Source: Streptomyces diastatochromogenes
Lineage (GTDB): Bacteria; Actinomycetota; Actinomycetes; Streptomycetales; Streptomycetaceae
DNA: 64,000 nucleotides
Direction of reading: 5' to 3'
Assembly: GCA_001418405.1 (NCBI GenBank)
Contig: LIQL01000004.1
Coordinates: 206 to 64,205 of the forward strand
Part shown: one piece after another, positions 6,129 through 15,023 of the stretch
Layout of the letters: each line of letters opens with the position of its first letter
Position numbering within the stretch: the stretch's first letter is position 1
The notes under the pieces: model-generated
What the model was told of the DNA's origin: nothing
What the model saw: the letters and a program-made list of their open reading frames with translations, nothing else
Databases searched by the model: none
Made by a program: the position numbers and the translations under genes

Positions 6129-8300
6129 ATGGAGGAGATCGTCCGCTCGCTGACCGAGCACCTGGCACAGATGAACCCTCAGCAGCGGGCCGCCATGGTT
6201 TCCCGCTATCCCAAGGCGTGGGCGACACGGCCGCGCCCCCAGACGCTGCGCCAGCTCGCGGCCCGGCTGATCGGAAAGGCGGAACCGCGCGCTGAGGCGC
6301 TGCCCCTGGGTGAGCTTCAACTCCTCGAAGCCGCAGTCGCCTTGGCTGACCATCCACGCCCCGCGACCGAGCCGGCCACCTGCGACCGCGCGGCGCTGAG
6401 CCGTCTCGTCGGTGTCGGCGCGAGTGTCACCGAGCAGCGGGTGAACGACCTGCTCGACTCGCTCACCCGCTGGTCGCTGGCCTGGCCGGACGGCGACCGC
6501 ATCATGCTCCATCCGCTGGCCCGCAAGCAGTTCTTCGCCCCGCTGGGACGTCGGCCCGTCGGCGATCCCCCCATGCCCGAGCGGGCCCCGCTGCTTCCCT
6601 CGGCTCCCGTACCCTCCACCCACTCCGCACCCCGCCAGCCGGGGTCCGGGAGCAGCGCACTGGACCAGGTGGACCGGATCCTCGCGGCGTTCACGCCCCC
6701 GTGGAAGAGCCTGAAGAAGGGCGGTGTCAGCGCGGCGGACGTCCGCCGCGCCGGACGCCTGCTGGACTGCCCTCCGGACGAAGTCCGCCTGTGGATCTAC
6801 CTCGCCGACCGCCTCGGCCTGATCACCGAGACGTACGGACGGTGGGTGTGCACCCCCAAGGTCGAGACCTGGCGCGGCACCCCGCCCAGCGATCAGCTGC
6901 TCCACCTGATCAGCGCGTGGAGCGGCCTCCCCGCACTGCCGCTGTTCGAACTCCCCGACACCAAGCGCCCCGGACACACCGTGCCGGTGCTGAACCCGGT
7001 AGCAGCGCTGTCTGCCGCCGTCGACCAGCGCCGCACCGTCCTGTCGGTCCTTGAAGACCTGCCACCTGGCTGCGGAACGCAGCTGGGGCCCGAGCTCGCT
7101 CACGTCGTCTACTACCGACGGCCCTGTCTCTTCGCTCCCCGCGTGCTGGACCCGGACCACGCGCCGGCCAGCGGGGACGCATGCGCGTCCTGGCGACTGC
7201 CCCGGCCTGCCCTGGACGCCGAGCTGGTCACTCGCACCGTGGTACGGGAAGCCGAACTCCTGGGCCTGGTCGCCGACGGTGCACTGACCGACCTCGGCCG
7301 GGCCCTGCTCTCCGCTGCCGACGAGGAAGCCCTCTGCCAGGCGGTCGCCGCGGCGCTGCCCCTTCACAACCGGGCCGCCGTCCTCGCCGACCACACCGTC
7401 CTGGTCCCCGGCATCCCCACCCCGCCACTGGCCCGTCTGCTGGCCTCCGTCTGCGACCTGGAGCGCAAGGAGGCGCACAGTCAGAGCTGGCGCATCACCC
7501 CCGCCAGCGTCCGCCGCTTCTTCGACGACCATCCCGGCACCGACCCGGAGGATCTCCTGGTCCGACTGGCCGACGCCTCGACCACTCCGCTCCCGCAGAC
7601 GGTCACCTACCTGGTGCGCGACACCGCCGCCCGGCACGGCCACATCACGGTCTCCGCAGCCCAGTCCGTCCTGGACGTCCGCAGCGAAGCCCTGGCCACC
7701 GAGCTGGTACACCACAGCGACCTGCGTCACCTGCGGCTCCGCCAGGTCGCCCCCACCGTCCTCCTCGCCTCCGCCCGCACGTCCACGGTGCTGGCCGCGC
7801 TGCGGGAGGCCGGATACGCACCCGCGGACAAGCTGGACTCCGCGCCCTCCGCCCCGCCGTCGGCAGCGACCAAAGCGACTGAGGAATCAACGTTGCCCGC
7901 GCCACGGCCCTTCGGAGCTCGAACTGGCCGTCCGGCGAAGGGCCTCCCACGCTGGCTCAGCGAACTCCCCGATGACCGCAGCACGGACTCACAGCTCTCC
8001 CCGCTGGCCCGGCTCATCCACGAGCAGGCACCGGTCCTCGGGCCCGTGGACTGCACGGCCCTCGCCGAGGCCATAGAGGCGGGCACCACGGTGCACATCG
8101 AATACCAGGACTACGGCCTCCAGCACACCACTGCCACCGTCACCGGACCGCACCTCAACGACCAGAACGCCGTGGCCGGACCGAGAAAGGAGCTGCCGTA
8201 CCCCGTGGCCCTGAAGAAGATCCAGCTGGTGCTTCCCCGGCAGACTCCCCGCAGCCGTGAACAGGAGCCGACGACGGAGCCCTACGACGCCGGGCGGTAA
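6129..8300 (+). CDS. Helicase-associated (XPB/Ssl2-like) domain protein (723 aa)
   Basis: The long protein begins MEEIVRSLTEHLAQMN. Its composition and layout resemble actinobacterial proteins annotated as helicase-C-terminal/XPB-Ssl2-like: winged-helix-rich, without Walker motifs. Such proteins often partner an XPB-type helicase; no XPB helicase is next to it here, though an HA-repeat helicase lies at 28.9 kb. No Walker A or DEAD box is visible, so it is probably not itself an ATPase. ATG 6117 and GTG 6126 are alternative starts. Its 3' end overlaps the convergent Y-family gene by 19 bp. Confidence 0.65.
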   Translation: MEEIVRSLTEHLAQMNPQQRAAMVSRYPKAWATRPRPQTLRQLAARLIGKAEPRAEALPLGELQLLEAAVALADHPRPATEPATCDRAALSRLVGVGASVTEQRVNDLLDSLTRWSLAWPDGDRIMLHPLARKQFFAPLGRRPVGDPPMPERAPLLPSAPVPSTHSAPRQPGSGSSALDQVDRILAAFTPPWKSLKKGGVSAADVRRAGRLLDCPPDEVRLWIYLADRLGLITETYGRWVCTPKVETWRGTPPSDQLLHLISAWSGLPALPLFELPDTKRPGHTVPVLNPVAALSAAVDQRRTVLSVLEDLPPGCGTQLGPELAHVVYYRRPCLFAPRVLDPDHAPASGDACASWRLPRPALDAELVTRTVVREAELLGLVADGALTDLGRALLSAADEEALCQAVAAALPLHNRAAVLADHTVLVPGIPTPPLARLLASVCDLERKEAHSQSWRITPASVRRFFDDHPGTDPEDLLVRLADASTTPLPQTVTYLVRDTAARHGHITVSAAQSVLDVRSEALATELVHHSDLRHLRLRQVAPTVLLASARTSTVLAALREAGYAPADKLDSAPSAPPSAATKATEESTLPAPRPFGARTGRPAKGLPRWLSELPDDRSTDSQLSPLARLIHEQAPVLGPVDCTALAEAIEAGTTVHIEYQDYGLQHTTATVTGPHLNDQNAVAGPRKELPYPVALKKIQLVLPRQTPRSREQEPTTEPYDAGR

Positions 8301-9277
8301 GCGGCGGCCGGTGCAGCCGTGCCCGGCCAGCGGGCGTTGATCCGGTCGAGAACAGGCTCGATCCGCCGCCGGGCCTCCCGCGCCGGATCGAGGGAGATCT
8401 GCTCCATGGCACGCCCCGCCGGGATCATCTCCACCTTCAACGCCACCGCCCGGAGCCGGGCCCGCTGAAGACCGAGCTGCCCGAACAGGGCGTAAGCAGC
8501 GTCGCGCAGGTCCTCCGTGTGGGCGGACGCCTCAGGCAGGGTTCGCGAGCGCACCAGCTGGGTCCGGTCAGAGAAGACGATCACGAGGGTGAGGGAACGG
8601 GCGACGGCCCGATGATGTCGTCGCAGCCGTTCACCGAGCTCAACGCACACGCCGAGCAGCGCTGCGCGCACCACGTCCGGATCAAGGGTGTCGGTGGGGA
8701 AGTTCCGGCGGGCGCTGGTCGTGGCGGCCAGTCCGGTGGGAACCACGGCCCGCCGGTCGATACCCCGGCTGCGTTCGTGGAGCAGTCGGCCGGCGCGCCC
8801 GCCGAGGAGCCGCTGAGCCGTGGCCTCGGGCAACTCCGCGAACAGGCCGATGTGCTGGACGCCGTAGTTCACCAGCGTGCGCGCCTGGACATTCGTGATC
8901 CCGTAGAGCGCGCCGATCGGCAGCGGGCCGAGGAACCGGGGTACCGCGTCCGGGTGAACCGTGCGGATCCCGTTGTCCTCGGGGCGTGAGGACGCCATGG
9001 CGGAGACGGCCCAGGCCGGGCTGAGGCCGATGCGGGTGTCCACGCCGTGGTGTGCGAGGGCGCGCAGTCGGATCTGTGCCGCGAGTGCGGCGGGCGACCG
9101 GCCGAAGTACCGGGGCGCCGCAGACAGATCCACGACCATGGCGGACGGCAGCAGCAGCTGGACCATGGGGCTGAAGTCGTGCAGTTGCTCGTGCAGCCGC
9201 CGGTAGAGCACCTCGGAGGTGCCCGGCCGGACGCGGACGTGCGCGATCACCGGCTGCCGCAGTCCGCCGCTGCTCAT
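8282..9277 (-). CDS. Degenerate Y-family DNA polymerase (ImuB-like), 331 aa
   Basis: The layout is that of a Y-family polymerase: palm-like start (PVIAHVRVRPG), a segment resembling the SIDE region (SAMVVDLSAAPRYFG), helix-hairpin-helix thumb (LGPLPIGALYGITNVQARTLVNYGV) and little finger (ARSLTLVIVFSD). The acidic catalytic residues usually found as VDMDxF and SxDE are not visible, and it lacks the ATP-rich N-terminus of DinB. That fits ImuB-type inactive paralogs, which act as adaptors in mutasomes. ATG 9277 has a strong GGAGGT. A LexA box lies 17-30 bp upstream, so SOS induction is likely. Confidence 0.75.
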   Translation of the reverse strand: MSSGGLRQPVIAHVRVRPGTSEVLYRRLHEQLHDFSPMVQLLLPSAMVVDLSAAPRYFGRSPAALAAQIRLRALAHHGVDTRIGLSPAWAVSAMASSRPEDNGIRTVHPDAVPRFLGPLPIGALYGITNVQARTLVNYGVQHIGLFAELPEATAQRLLGGRAGRLLHERSRGIDRRAVVPTGLAATTSARRNFPTDTLDPDVVRAALLGVCVELGERLRRHHRAVARSLTLVIVFSDRTQLVRSRTLPEASAHTEDLRDAAYALFGQLGLQRARLRAVALKVEMIPAGRAMEQISLDPAREARRRIEPVLDRINARWPGTAAPAAAYRPAS

Positions 9278-9293
9278 CTCCACACCTCCATTG

Positions 9294-9307
9294 CGAACGC
9301 TAGTTCT
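9294..9307. promoter_or_regulatory. LexA (SOS) box
   Basis: The sequence CGAACGCTAGTTCT contains GAAC-N4-GTTC, the core of the actinobacterial LexA operator. It sits between the divergent Y-family gene (start 9277) and the 202-aa gene (start 9378) and could control both. The outer bases deviate slightly from the full consensus on the right side. Confidence 0.75.
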
Positions 9308-9377
9308 ATTTTGGTTGGGCTGGTGCGCCCCGGACAAATGCATGGCGCTGTCACACCCAGGACCTACGGTTCCGCCC

Positions 9378-9986
9378 ATGAACACCGCGATCACCCGGTA
9401 CGTCGCCACCGGCCAGCCGAAGCCCGTCCAGCACGCGGCCTGGCTGCTCTGCCGCTGGCTCACCGACCACCCGGCCGGGGCCGGCCTCACCGTGATCCAG
9501 GACGACGCGTACTTCCACGACCGCCGCGATCACGCCTCGGGCACCCCGGTGACCCGACAGGATCTGGCTTCCGCAGTACAAGTCCTCGTCGCCGAACGGC
9601 GCCTCACCGACGTAGATGGGATCTATCGGCTGCGTCCGGAACTCCTGCAGCCGCTGGACGTCACCACAGCCGAGTGGCCAGGCAAGGTCGTCCCCGGGTT
9701 CAAGCGCAAGCGGTACGAAATGTGCCTGTCGCTGTGCCCGTCCGGCTGGCCCCTGTCCACGCCCCAGGCGGGCTACCCCGGACACCAGCTATGCGGATCC
9801 GTCTTCGAACGGGCGCACAGCCCCCGCGGCCTGTGCGACGACCTTCCCGTCTGGCGGATCAACCGTTTTGACGGCCGGATGTCCGGGACGCAGTACTGGT
9901 GTGACGCCGAACTTCCCTCAGACCTACGGCCGTTCGCCGACGACCTGAAGGCCCGCCCGGGCTGCCCGGCGCCCGCGCGGCAGTGA
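9378..9986 (+). CDS. Hypothetical protein (202 aa), divergent from the SOS-type gene
   Basis: It starts MNTAITRYVATGQ. A probable winged-helix or helical N-terminus (AAWLLCRWLTDHPAGAGL) is followed by a charged middle and a Cys-containing C-terminal half (CLSLCPSG, LCGSVFER, WCDAEL). No family recognised. TACGGT at 9365-9370 lies 7 bases before the ATG, which fits a leaderless transcript. Because it shares the intergenic LexA box it may be damage-inducible. Confidence 0.6.
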   Translation: MNTAITRYVATGQPKPVQHAAWLLCRWLTDHPAGAGLTVIQDDAYFHDRRDHASGTPVTRQDLASAVQVLVAERRLTDVDGIYRLRPELLQPLDVTTAEWPGKVVPGFKRKRYEMCLSLCPSGWPLSTPQAGYPGHQLCGSVFERAHSPRGLCDDLPVWRINRFDGRMSGTQYWCDAELPSDLRPFADDLKARPGCPAPARQ

Positions 9987-10074
9987 CCCGGACCCGCCCA
10001 GGCCGCCGAGGCCTCAGTTGTAGGAGCCGCATCGACACGGCGATGTCGGTGCCCCGGACACCCGGATAGCAGTC

Positions 10075-10115
10075 AGCTGATAGTCCGTAACCACTGTGGT
10101 CACGGACTATCAGCT
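10075..10115. terminator. Near-perfect 41-bp palindrome, bidirectional terminator
   Basis: Two 20-base arms flank a single central T at 10095, with one mismatched pair. The outer 14 bases of each arm (AGCTGATAGTCCGT and its complement) are perfect. It lies between the convergent 202-aa gene and the acyltransferase gene, so it can end transcripts from both sides. No T-tract follows, as is usual in high-GC actinobacteria. Confidence 0.75.
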
Positions 10116-10138
10116 CCTTCGGTCTCGGGGTGAGAGGC

Positions 10139-10840
10139 TCAGACGGCGGATGCGGCAGGTTCGGCAACGGCCCGCGCTGCGGTCCTCCAGGCAGCCGTGA
10201 CAGCCTGGTGGGCCTGGGCGGTGGCGGCGGAGATGTCCGCAGGGAGCCGCAGAGGCGCACCGAAGTGCACGTGGACACGCGGCCGACGGATCGGAGCCGT
10301 CATCACGCCGGCGAGCTGCTTGACCCGGCTGCCAGAGGAGATCCTCCGGGCGCCAGCCTGCCCCAGGGGAACGACCGGGGCCTGCGCCGCACTTGCCAGC
10401 CGGGCCAGGCCGGTCCGGAAGGGGAGCGGCGGGGCAGCGGCGGCGTCCTTGCGCCGGGGCAGGCCACCCTCCCCGTAGATCAGAATGTGGCGTCCCTGGG
10501 TCAGAGCTGCAGTGGCCTCCTCGAGTGCCTCAGCCGCGCGAGCGGTTCCCCGGTGGACGGGTATGTGCCCCTCGCGGGCGAGCAGGCGGCCGAGCACCGG
10601 GACGCGCCACAGCCCGGCAGTCGCCATGATCACGGGGTGCAGGCCCGCGCGGTGCAGCGCGGCGATCAGGACGGCCGGGTCCGCGAGGGAGTCGTGGTTG
10701 GCGGCGAGGATGCTGGCCTCGCTCGGGAGTACACCGGGCTCGGAGGTGATGGTGAGGTGCCCGAACGCGGGGATGAGCGATGCGGCGGTACGGCTGAGCA
10801 CGGTATACCTCTCGTACAAGGGTTGCGTGGTGATCTTCAT
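10139..10840 (-). CDS. PlsC-type lysophospholipid acyltransferase (233 aa)
   Basis: The protein carries the acyltransferase block I motif NHDSLADP (H-x4-D), a block II-like arginine region, and the block III-type YGEGG with downstream VPLGQAG. This is the 1-acyl-sn-glycerol-3-phosphate acyltransferase family, which transfers an acyl chain to a lysophospholipid at the membrane. There is no clear membrane helix, so it would be peripheral. Length is normal for the family. Neighbours do not suggest a pathway, and its presence on a mobile element is unexplained. The Shine-Dalgarno is weak. Confidence 0.8.
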   Translation of the reverse strand: MKITTQPLYERYTVLSRTAASLIPAFGHLTITSEPGVLPSEASILAANHDSLADPAVLIAALHRAGLHPVIMATAGLWRVPVLGRLLAREGHIPVHRGTARAAEALEEATAALTQGRHILIYGEGGLPRRKDAAAAPPLPFRTGLARLASAAQAPVVPLGQAGARRISSGSRVKQLAGVMTAPIRRPRVHVHFGAPLRLPADISAATAQAHQAVTAAWRTAARAVAEPAASAV

Positions 10841-10977
10841 GGTGGCGGGAGAGGGGCCGACCGGCCTGAGTCGGGATACTCAGATGCCGGTGAGCACGCC
10901 GTGGCGTACGTCGGCTCCTGGAAGACGGCTTGATCAGCGCGGCAGATGCGCGCGACCGCCCGACGGGCGGCTCGTGG

Positions 10978-11406
10978 CTACCTGGTCAGCTCCTCCAGGC
11001 CAAGCCACAGGAACAGCGCTCCGAGCAGCGTGAAGTACCCGCTGACGAAGATCCCGAAGAGCTGGCCGAGCAGCGGAGACCATGCACCGCCGCGCCCCAT
11101 GACGGTGGCGGTGCGCTCCGGGTGCTTGCCGAGCCGGTAGCGAACCGTCACCGCCTGCCCCTGGGCCATCAGCAGGGCGTCCTCCTCGAACTCGCAGTAC
11201 CGGCCATCCGCCGTCGTGAACCCGTAGACGTGATGCCAGTAGGTATTGCCCTCAGAGCTCTCCGAGGAGTACCGACGCACGCACGTTCCTTCGGCGGTCA
11301 GCCCATCGAACAGCGAGCGCAGGCGGCCCACCAGCTGCCGCACCAGGAACCCGCACAGCACGCCGAACGACGCCAGACAGAAGAGCCCCGCAGCCACCAT
11401 TTCCAT
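10978..11406 (-). CDS. DUF3592-like membrane protein (142 aa)
   Basis: One N-terminal membrane helix (GLFCLASFGVLCGFLV) and one C-terminal hydrophobic segment (FGIFVSGYFTLLGALFLWLG) flank a beta-rich domain (TYWHHVYGFTTADGRYCEFEED...AVTVRYRLGKHPE). This architecture matches DUF3592-type proteins. Function unknown. The ATG at 11406 lacks a clear Shine-Dalgarno. It follows the 266-aa membrane protein gene by 45 bases in the same direction, so the two may be co-transcribed. Confidence 0.65.
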   Translation of the reverse strand: MEMVAAGLFCLASFGVLCGFLVRQLVGRLRSLFDGLTAEGTCVRRYSSESSEGNTYWHHVYGFTTADGRYCEFEEDALLMAQGQAVTVRYRLGKHPERTATVMGRGGAWSPLLGQLFGIFVSGYFTLLGALFLWLGLEELTR

Positions 11407-11450
11407 CGACGCAGGGTAAGCAGCCCAGCGGACAGGGCCCCGCCGGTCGC

Positions 11451-12251
11451 TCAGCCAGCGGTCTGGGCGTAACTGCGGCCAAGCGCCCACCGGATGGTCA
11501 TGGCGTAGCGGGTGCGCAACCGCCGCAGCTCCCACGCCGACAGCAGCGTGACCGACAGCGGCGGGCCGATCAGGAACAGCACGCGCACCGTGGGCGGCGC
11601 GACGACGGGAGGCGTGTCGAGCATCTGGAAGACGAACAGTGCCCAGACGAGCACCGGTGAGACCAGCGGCGGAAGCACTTCCGACACGTCGCCGACGCGG
11701 AAGCAGTAGTGAACGCACAGCACCACCGACGCGACGGCGAACGGCACACCGAACAGGACACCGGCTGTGGAGAGCAGGAGACCGACGATCTGCAGCTGGC
11801 CGAGCACCGCGGTCAGCTGCACCGCACCGCCCAGGACGAGGAACCACAGCGCGGCCGCGCTGCCGAACAGCGCTCCGAAGCCCGCGATCGGGCCGAGCAG
11901 GCGCCGCCAGTAGGCCGCCCGCGTCTGCCGGCGGGCGGACAGGATGAAGACGGCGAGCACAGCCGGCCCGGCCACCAGGAGGATAGCTGCGCTGAGGACC
12001 ATCTCGAGGGCCTTGTCCTGGACGACGTCGGCCATGGTCCCCTGCAGGGGATAGGCGTACAACAGCCACAGCGTGGCGACGATCCCGATCGCAGTCCGCG
12101 CGACCTGCGCAGCTTCGATGTGCGGGTCGATGATCCGGTCCGGCCGGGACGGCCGGAAGATCCGGTGGGCGAGTACAAACGGTAGAGCCAGCACGCCGAG
12201 GCACCCCGTACGGCGCGGGGCCTCGCCGTACGGGATGCGTATGGCGGTCAT
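11451..12251 (-). CDS. Polytopic membrane protein (266 aa), unknown
   Basis: About six hydrophobic segments are visible, including AIGIVATLWLLYAYPL, MVLSAAILLVAGPAVLAVFIL, FGALFGSAAALWFLVLGG, IVGLLLSTAGVLFGVPFAVASVVL and VLFLIGPPLSVTLLSAW. The N-terminal 40 residues are cytosolic and basic. No known family or active-site motif is recognised. It begins 25 bp after the 145-aa gene ends and precedes the DUF3592-like gene, which suggests a three-gene minus-strand unit. Confidence 0.65.
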   Translation of the reverse strand: MTAIRIPYGEAPRRTGCLGVLALPFVLAHRIFRPSRPDRIIDPHIEAAQVARTAIGIVATLWLLYAYPLQGTMADVVQDKALEMVLSAAILLVAGPAVLAVFILSARRQTRAAYWRRLLGPIAGFGALFGSAAALWFLVLGGAVQLTAVLGQLQIVGLLLSTAGVLFGVPFAVASVVLCVHYCFRVGDVSEVLPPLVSPVLVWALFVFQMLDTPPVVAPPTVRVLFLIGPPLSVTLLSAWELRRLRTRYAMTIRWALGRSYAQTAG

Positions 12252-12276
12252 CTCCAGGTCTTTTCTCGTGAGTTGG

Positions 12277-12714
12277 TCAGTTGGGGACGGTGGACTGTGT
12301 CAGCGCGGCGCCTTGGGCCGCCGCGAGCTCGTCGACGCTTCTCGGCACAACTGGAGCTGGCACGAGGTGAAGGAGCAGCCGCGGCCACAGGACCTGAGAC
12401 TGCGCATGCTCGGCGGCGAGCGTCTCGCGTACGAGGCGTCCGGCGGCCAGGTCGTCGAACTCGGCCTGGCAAAGCCTGATCACGGGGCCGAGGCTGATGA
12501 GCCCGACGTCGGGATGCCGGTCCATCCAGCCACCGTTGACGAGGGTCACCTCCGACAGCACGCCGACGTCGGACTCGGCATCGGCCAGGCTGACGGGCAG
12601 CAGCTCCCCGGCATGGACGAAAGCCGTGGCCTCCGGGGCGAGGCCGATCACCACGACCTCCTGCCGGGCGGCATCCCACGTTCTCGCCGTGGCCACCGGT
12701 GGCTGGTGGGGCAT
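12277..12714 (-). CDS. Hypothetical soluble protein (145 aa)
   Basis: It starts MPHQPPVATARTWDAARQ after a GGAGGA Shine-Dalgarno. The N-terminal half alternates short strands (EVVVIGLAP, SEVTLVNGGWMD), and the C-terminal half is helical with LCQAEFDDLAAGRLVRE. No domain recognised. It is first in the run of three minus-strand genes ending at 10978. Confidence 0.55.
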   Translation of the reverse strand: MPHQPPVATARTWDAARQEVVVIGLAPEATAFVHAGELLPVSLADAESDVGVLSEVTLVNGGWMDRHPDVGLISLGPVIRLCQAEFDDLAAGRLVRETLAAEHAQSQVLWPRLLLHLVPAPVVPRSVDELAAAQGAALTQSTVPN

Positions 12715-12933
12715 GGATCGTCCTCCGTTCGTCGTGCACCGCTGGGGTGAATCCGGCTTAGCGTAGGCGCCGTTGGCACACGCAAGGGAGCGGGGCGAGA
12801 ACCTGACCTCCGGGCCCGTCGAGAGGCCGGCTCACCTGCACGGTCGTCACTCGACGACGGACAGCGTCGTGCGGCATTCCCAGTCGGGCTGCTTCCAGCG
12901 CGGAAGGCGCTGCCGGGAGTGCGGGCACAGGCA

Positions 12934-12967
12934 AGGCCGGGCGGAGACGTGTGTCTCCGCCCGGCCT
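12934..12967 (-). terminator. Terminator of the ligA-like gene
   Basis: A perfect 15-bp stem (12934-12948 with 12953-12967) closes a 4-base loop, starting 14 bases beyond the stop of the DNA ligase gene. Confidence 0.8.
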
Positions 12968-12980
12968 AGGTTCCGGTCGG

Positions 12981-15023
12981 TCAGTGCGACGTGAAGTCGG
13001 CGACCAGCACGGCGAACGCTTCCTCGGTGATCGTCTCGATGCCGTACTTCGCTGCCTTGGCGACCTTGCTCCCGGCCCGTTCCCCGACTACCAGCAGGGA
13101 AGTCTTCTTCGTGACGTCGTCCTTCGCGGTGCCGCCTGCCGCCTTGATGAGCTGCTTCATGTCGGCTCGCTCGTAGGCCGAGAGCGGGCCCGTCATGGTG
13201 CCGGTGACGACCACGACCTTCCCCGCGAGCGGCCCGGTGGCGGGGCCCGTCGGGGCTTCCCCGACGAGGTTGACGCCAGCGGCGGCGAGCTTCTTGACAA
13301 CCTCTGCAACGCGCGGGAGTTGGGCCGCGATCTGCTTCGCCTTCTTGACGCCGATGCCCTCCACCGCCGTCAGCTTCTCAGCGTCGGAGTTGACGATCGC
13401 CTCCATGGTCAGAAAGTGGTCCGCCATCCGCTCGGATATCTCCCGGCCGGTCCCGGCGATGCCGAGGGCGCACAGGACCTCGTGGAACGCCCGGCCCTTC
13501 GCGGCGGTGATCTGCGCGAGCAGGTTGGCCGCCTCACCGCTGCCACGGCACGCCTGCGTGAGCTGGTCCAGGTCCAGATGGAAGAGATCGCCGACATCCG
13601 TGACCACACTGGCCTCGACCAGATTGCCGATCACGGCCGGACCCAGGCCGTCGATGTCCAGCTGCTCCCGCCCGGCGGCATACAGCAGCGCGGCGGGCAG
13701 ACCGCACTTGCCTCCATGGTTCTCCGTCGCATCACAGGTCCACCGTCCCTTACCGGAGTTGACCTTCCCTCCGCACACCGGGCACGAGGCCGGGAAAGTG
13801 ATCTCCTCCTCGTCGCCGGTCCGCATGTACGTCACCGGGCCGATGACCTGCGGGATGATGTCGCCCGCCTTCGTGACGGTCACACGGTCGTTCTTCTTCA
13901 AACCGAGGCGGGCGATGTCGCCGGGGTTGTGCAGGCTGGCCGAGGAGACCATGCTTCCGTCGATCTCGACCTCCTCCAGAACGGCCCGGGGTGCGAGGAT
14001 GCCGGTGCGGCCCACCGACCAGTCCACGTCCAGCAGCCGACTGATGCGCTCGGTTCCGGGCAGCTTGTACGCGACCGTGTGGTGGGGGTGCCGCGATCCG
14101 ATGCCGACCGCGTCCTGCTCGGCGCGGCTGTTGGCCCGGATGATCAGCCCGTCGATGTTGAAGGGGAGCGTGGCCCGCAGCGCGGCGTTCGCCTCGACCT
14201 GCTGCTGGGCCTCCGCGATGGTGGAAACTACGCGGAGCTTGGCCGGGGTGTGCTGGGTGGTCTGGACTCCGGCGTCGGCCACCCACTGCATCAGCTCCGC
14301 GTGCGTGGACTGGGGGAGCGCCTCACCCTCGGGCAGCTCCACTGCCTGGAACGCGAAGAACGTCATTTCCAGCGCGTACTTCCTGTTGCGGGCGCGAAGC
14401 GAGCCCGCAACGGCGTTGCGGGCGTTCGCGAAGGGCTCCTCGCCGTGCTTGAGGCGGATGTTGACAGCCTGCTCGAACTGGGCGTTCGTGAACACGCACT
14501 CCCCCCGGACCTCGAACGTCAGCAGCCGGTCCAGCTGTACGGGCAGGCCCAGGATCGTGCCGATGGCGTGGCTCCAGTCCTCACCCTGGCGGCCGTTACC
14601 CCGGCCGACCAGCTGGACCAGGCGGCCGTCCTCGTAGCGGGCAGCGACCGGCGTGCCGTCGAGCTTCACGTCCACGGTGAAACCGCCCGCCACCGGGCCA
14701 CCGAGACGCCGCTGGAACGATGCCTCCCAGGCCAGCAGCTTGGCGGGCGTGTTGACCTTCGCCAGGGACTGCATCGGGACGGTGTGCGCGACGTCACCGG
14801 CGGGGACCGCGCCGTCGGCGACCTTCTCGGTGGGCGAGTCGGGGGCGATGTCCTGCGGGTGCTGCTTCTCCCACGCGGCGACCTGCTCGTGGAGTTGGTC
14901 GAAGCTGGTGTCGTCCAGGGGGCTCTCCCCGGTCGTGTAGTACGCGGCAGACGCCTGACGGATGAGCGCGACGGCCTCGCGGTAGGCGGCCGTGCTGTTG
15001 AGCGGGGTGTCGGTGACCGACAT
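12981..15023 (-). CDS. ligA: NAD-dependent DNA ligase (LigA-type), 680 aa
   Basis: It seals nicks in duplex DNA using NAD+. Visible parts in order: Ia domain (AYYTTGESPLDDTSFDQL), adenylation domain with active-site lysine in KLDG (VDVKLDGTPVAARYEDG), motif III region FANARNAVAGSLR, motif IV-type IDGLIIR, motif V YKLPG, OB fold, a four-Cys zinc finger (CPVCGG...CDATENHGGKCG), helix-hairpin-helix repeats (DIDGLGPAVIGNLVEA, VEGIGVKKAKQIA) and a BRCT domain (GKVVVVTGTMTG). All key residues look intact. It stands alone between terminators. Because a core chromosome encodes an essential LigA, this may be an element-borne second copy. Confidence 0.93.
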   Translation of the reverse strand: MSVTDTPLNSTAAYREAVALIRQASAAYYTTGESPLDDTSFDQLHEQVAAWEKQHPQDIAPDSPTEKVADGAVPAGDVAHTVPMQSLAKVNTPAKLLAWEASFQRRLGGPVAGGFTVDVKLDGTPVAARYEDGRLVQLVGRGNGRQGEDWSHAIGTILGLPVQLDRLLTFEVRGECVFTNAQFEQAVNIRLKHGEEPFANARNAVAGSLRARNRKYALEMTFFAFQAVELPEGEALPQSTHAELMQWVADAGVQTTQHTPAKLRVVSTIAEAQQQVEANAALRATLPFNIDGLIIRANSRAEQDAVGIGSRHPHHTVAYKLPGTERISRLLDVDWSVGRTGILAPRAVLEEVEIDGSMVSSASLHNPGDIARLGLKKNDRVTVTKAGDIIPQVIGPVTYMRTGDEEEITFPASCPVCGGKVNSGKGRWTCDATENHGGKCGLPAALLYAAGREQLDIDGLGPAVIGNLVEASVVTDVGDLFHLDLDQLTQACRGSGEAANLLAQITAAKGRAFHEVLCALGIAGTGREISERMADHFLTMEAIVNSDAEKLTAVEGIGVKKAKQIAAQLPRVAEVVKKLAAAGVNLVGEAPTGPATGPLAGKVVVVTGTMTGPLSAYERADMKQLIKAAGGTAKDDVTKKTSLLVVGERAGSKVAKAAKYGIETITEEAFAVLVADFTSH

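Noticed and set aside
5892-7730. 612-aa minus-strand frame
   Set aside because: It is the antisense of the helicase-associated gene and has the Gly/Arg/Val-rich composition of a shadow frame.
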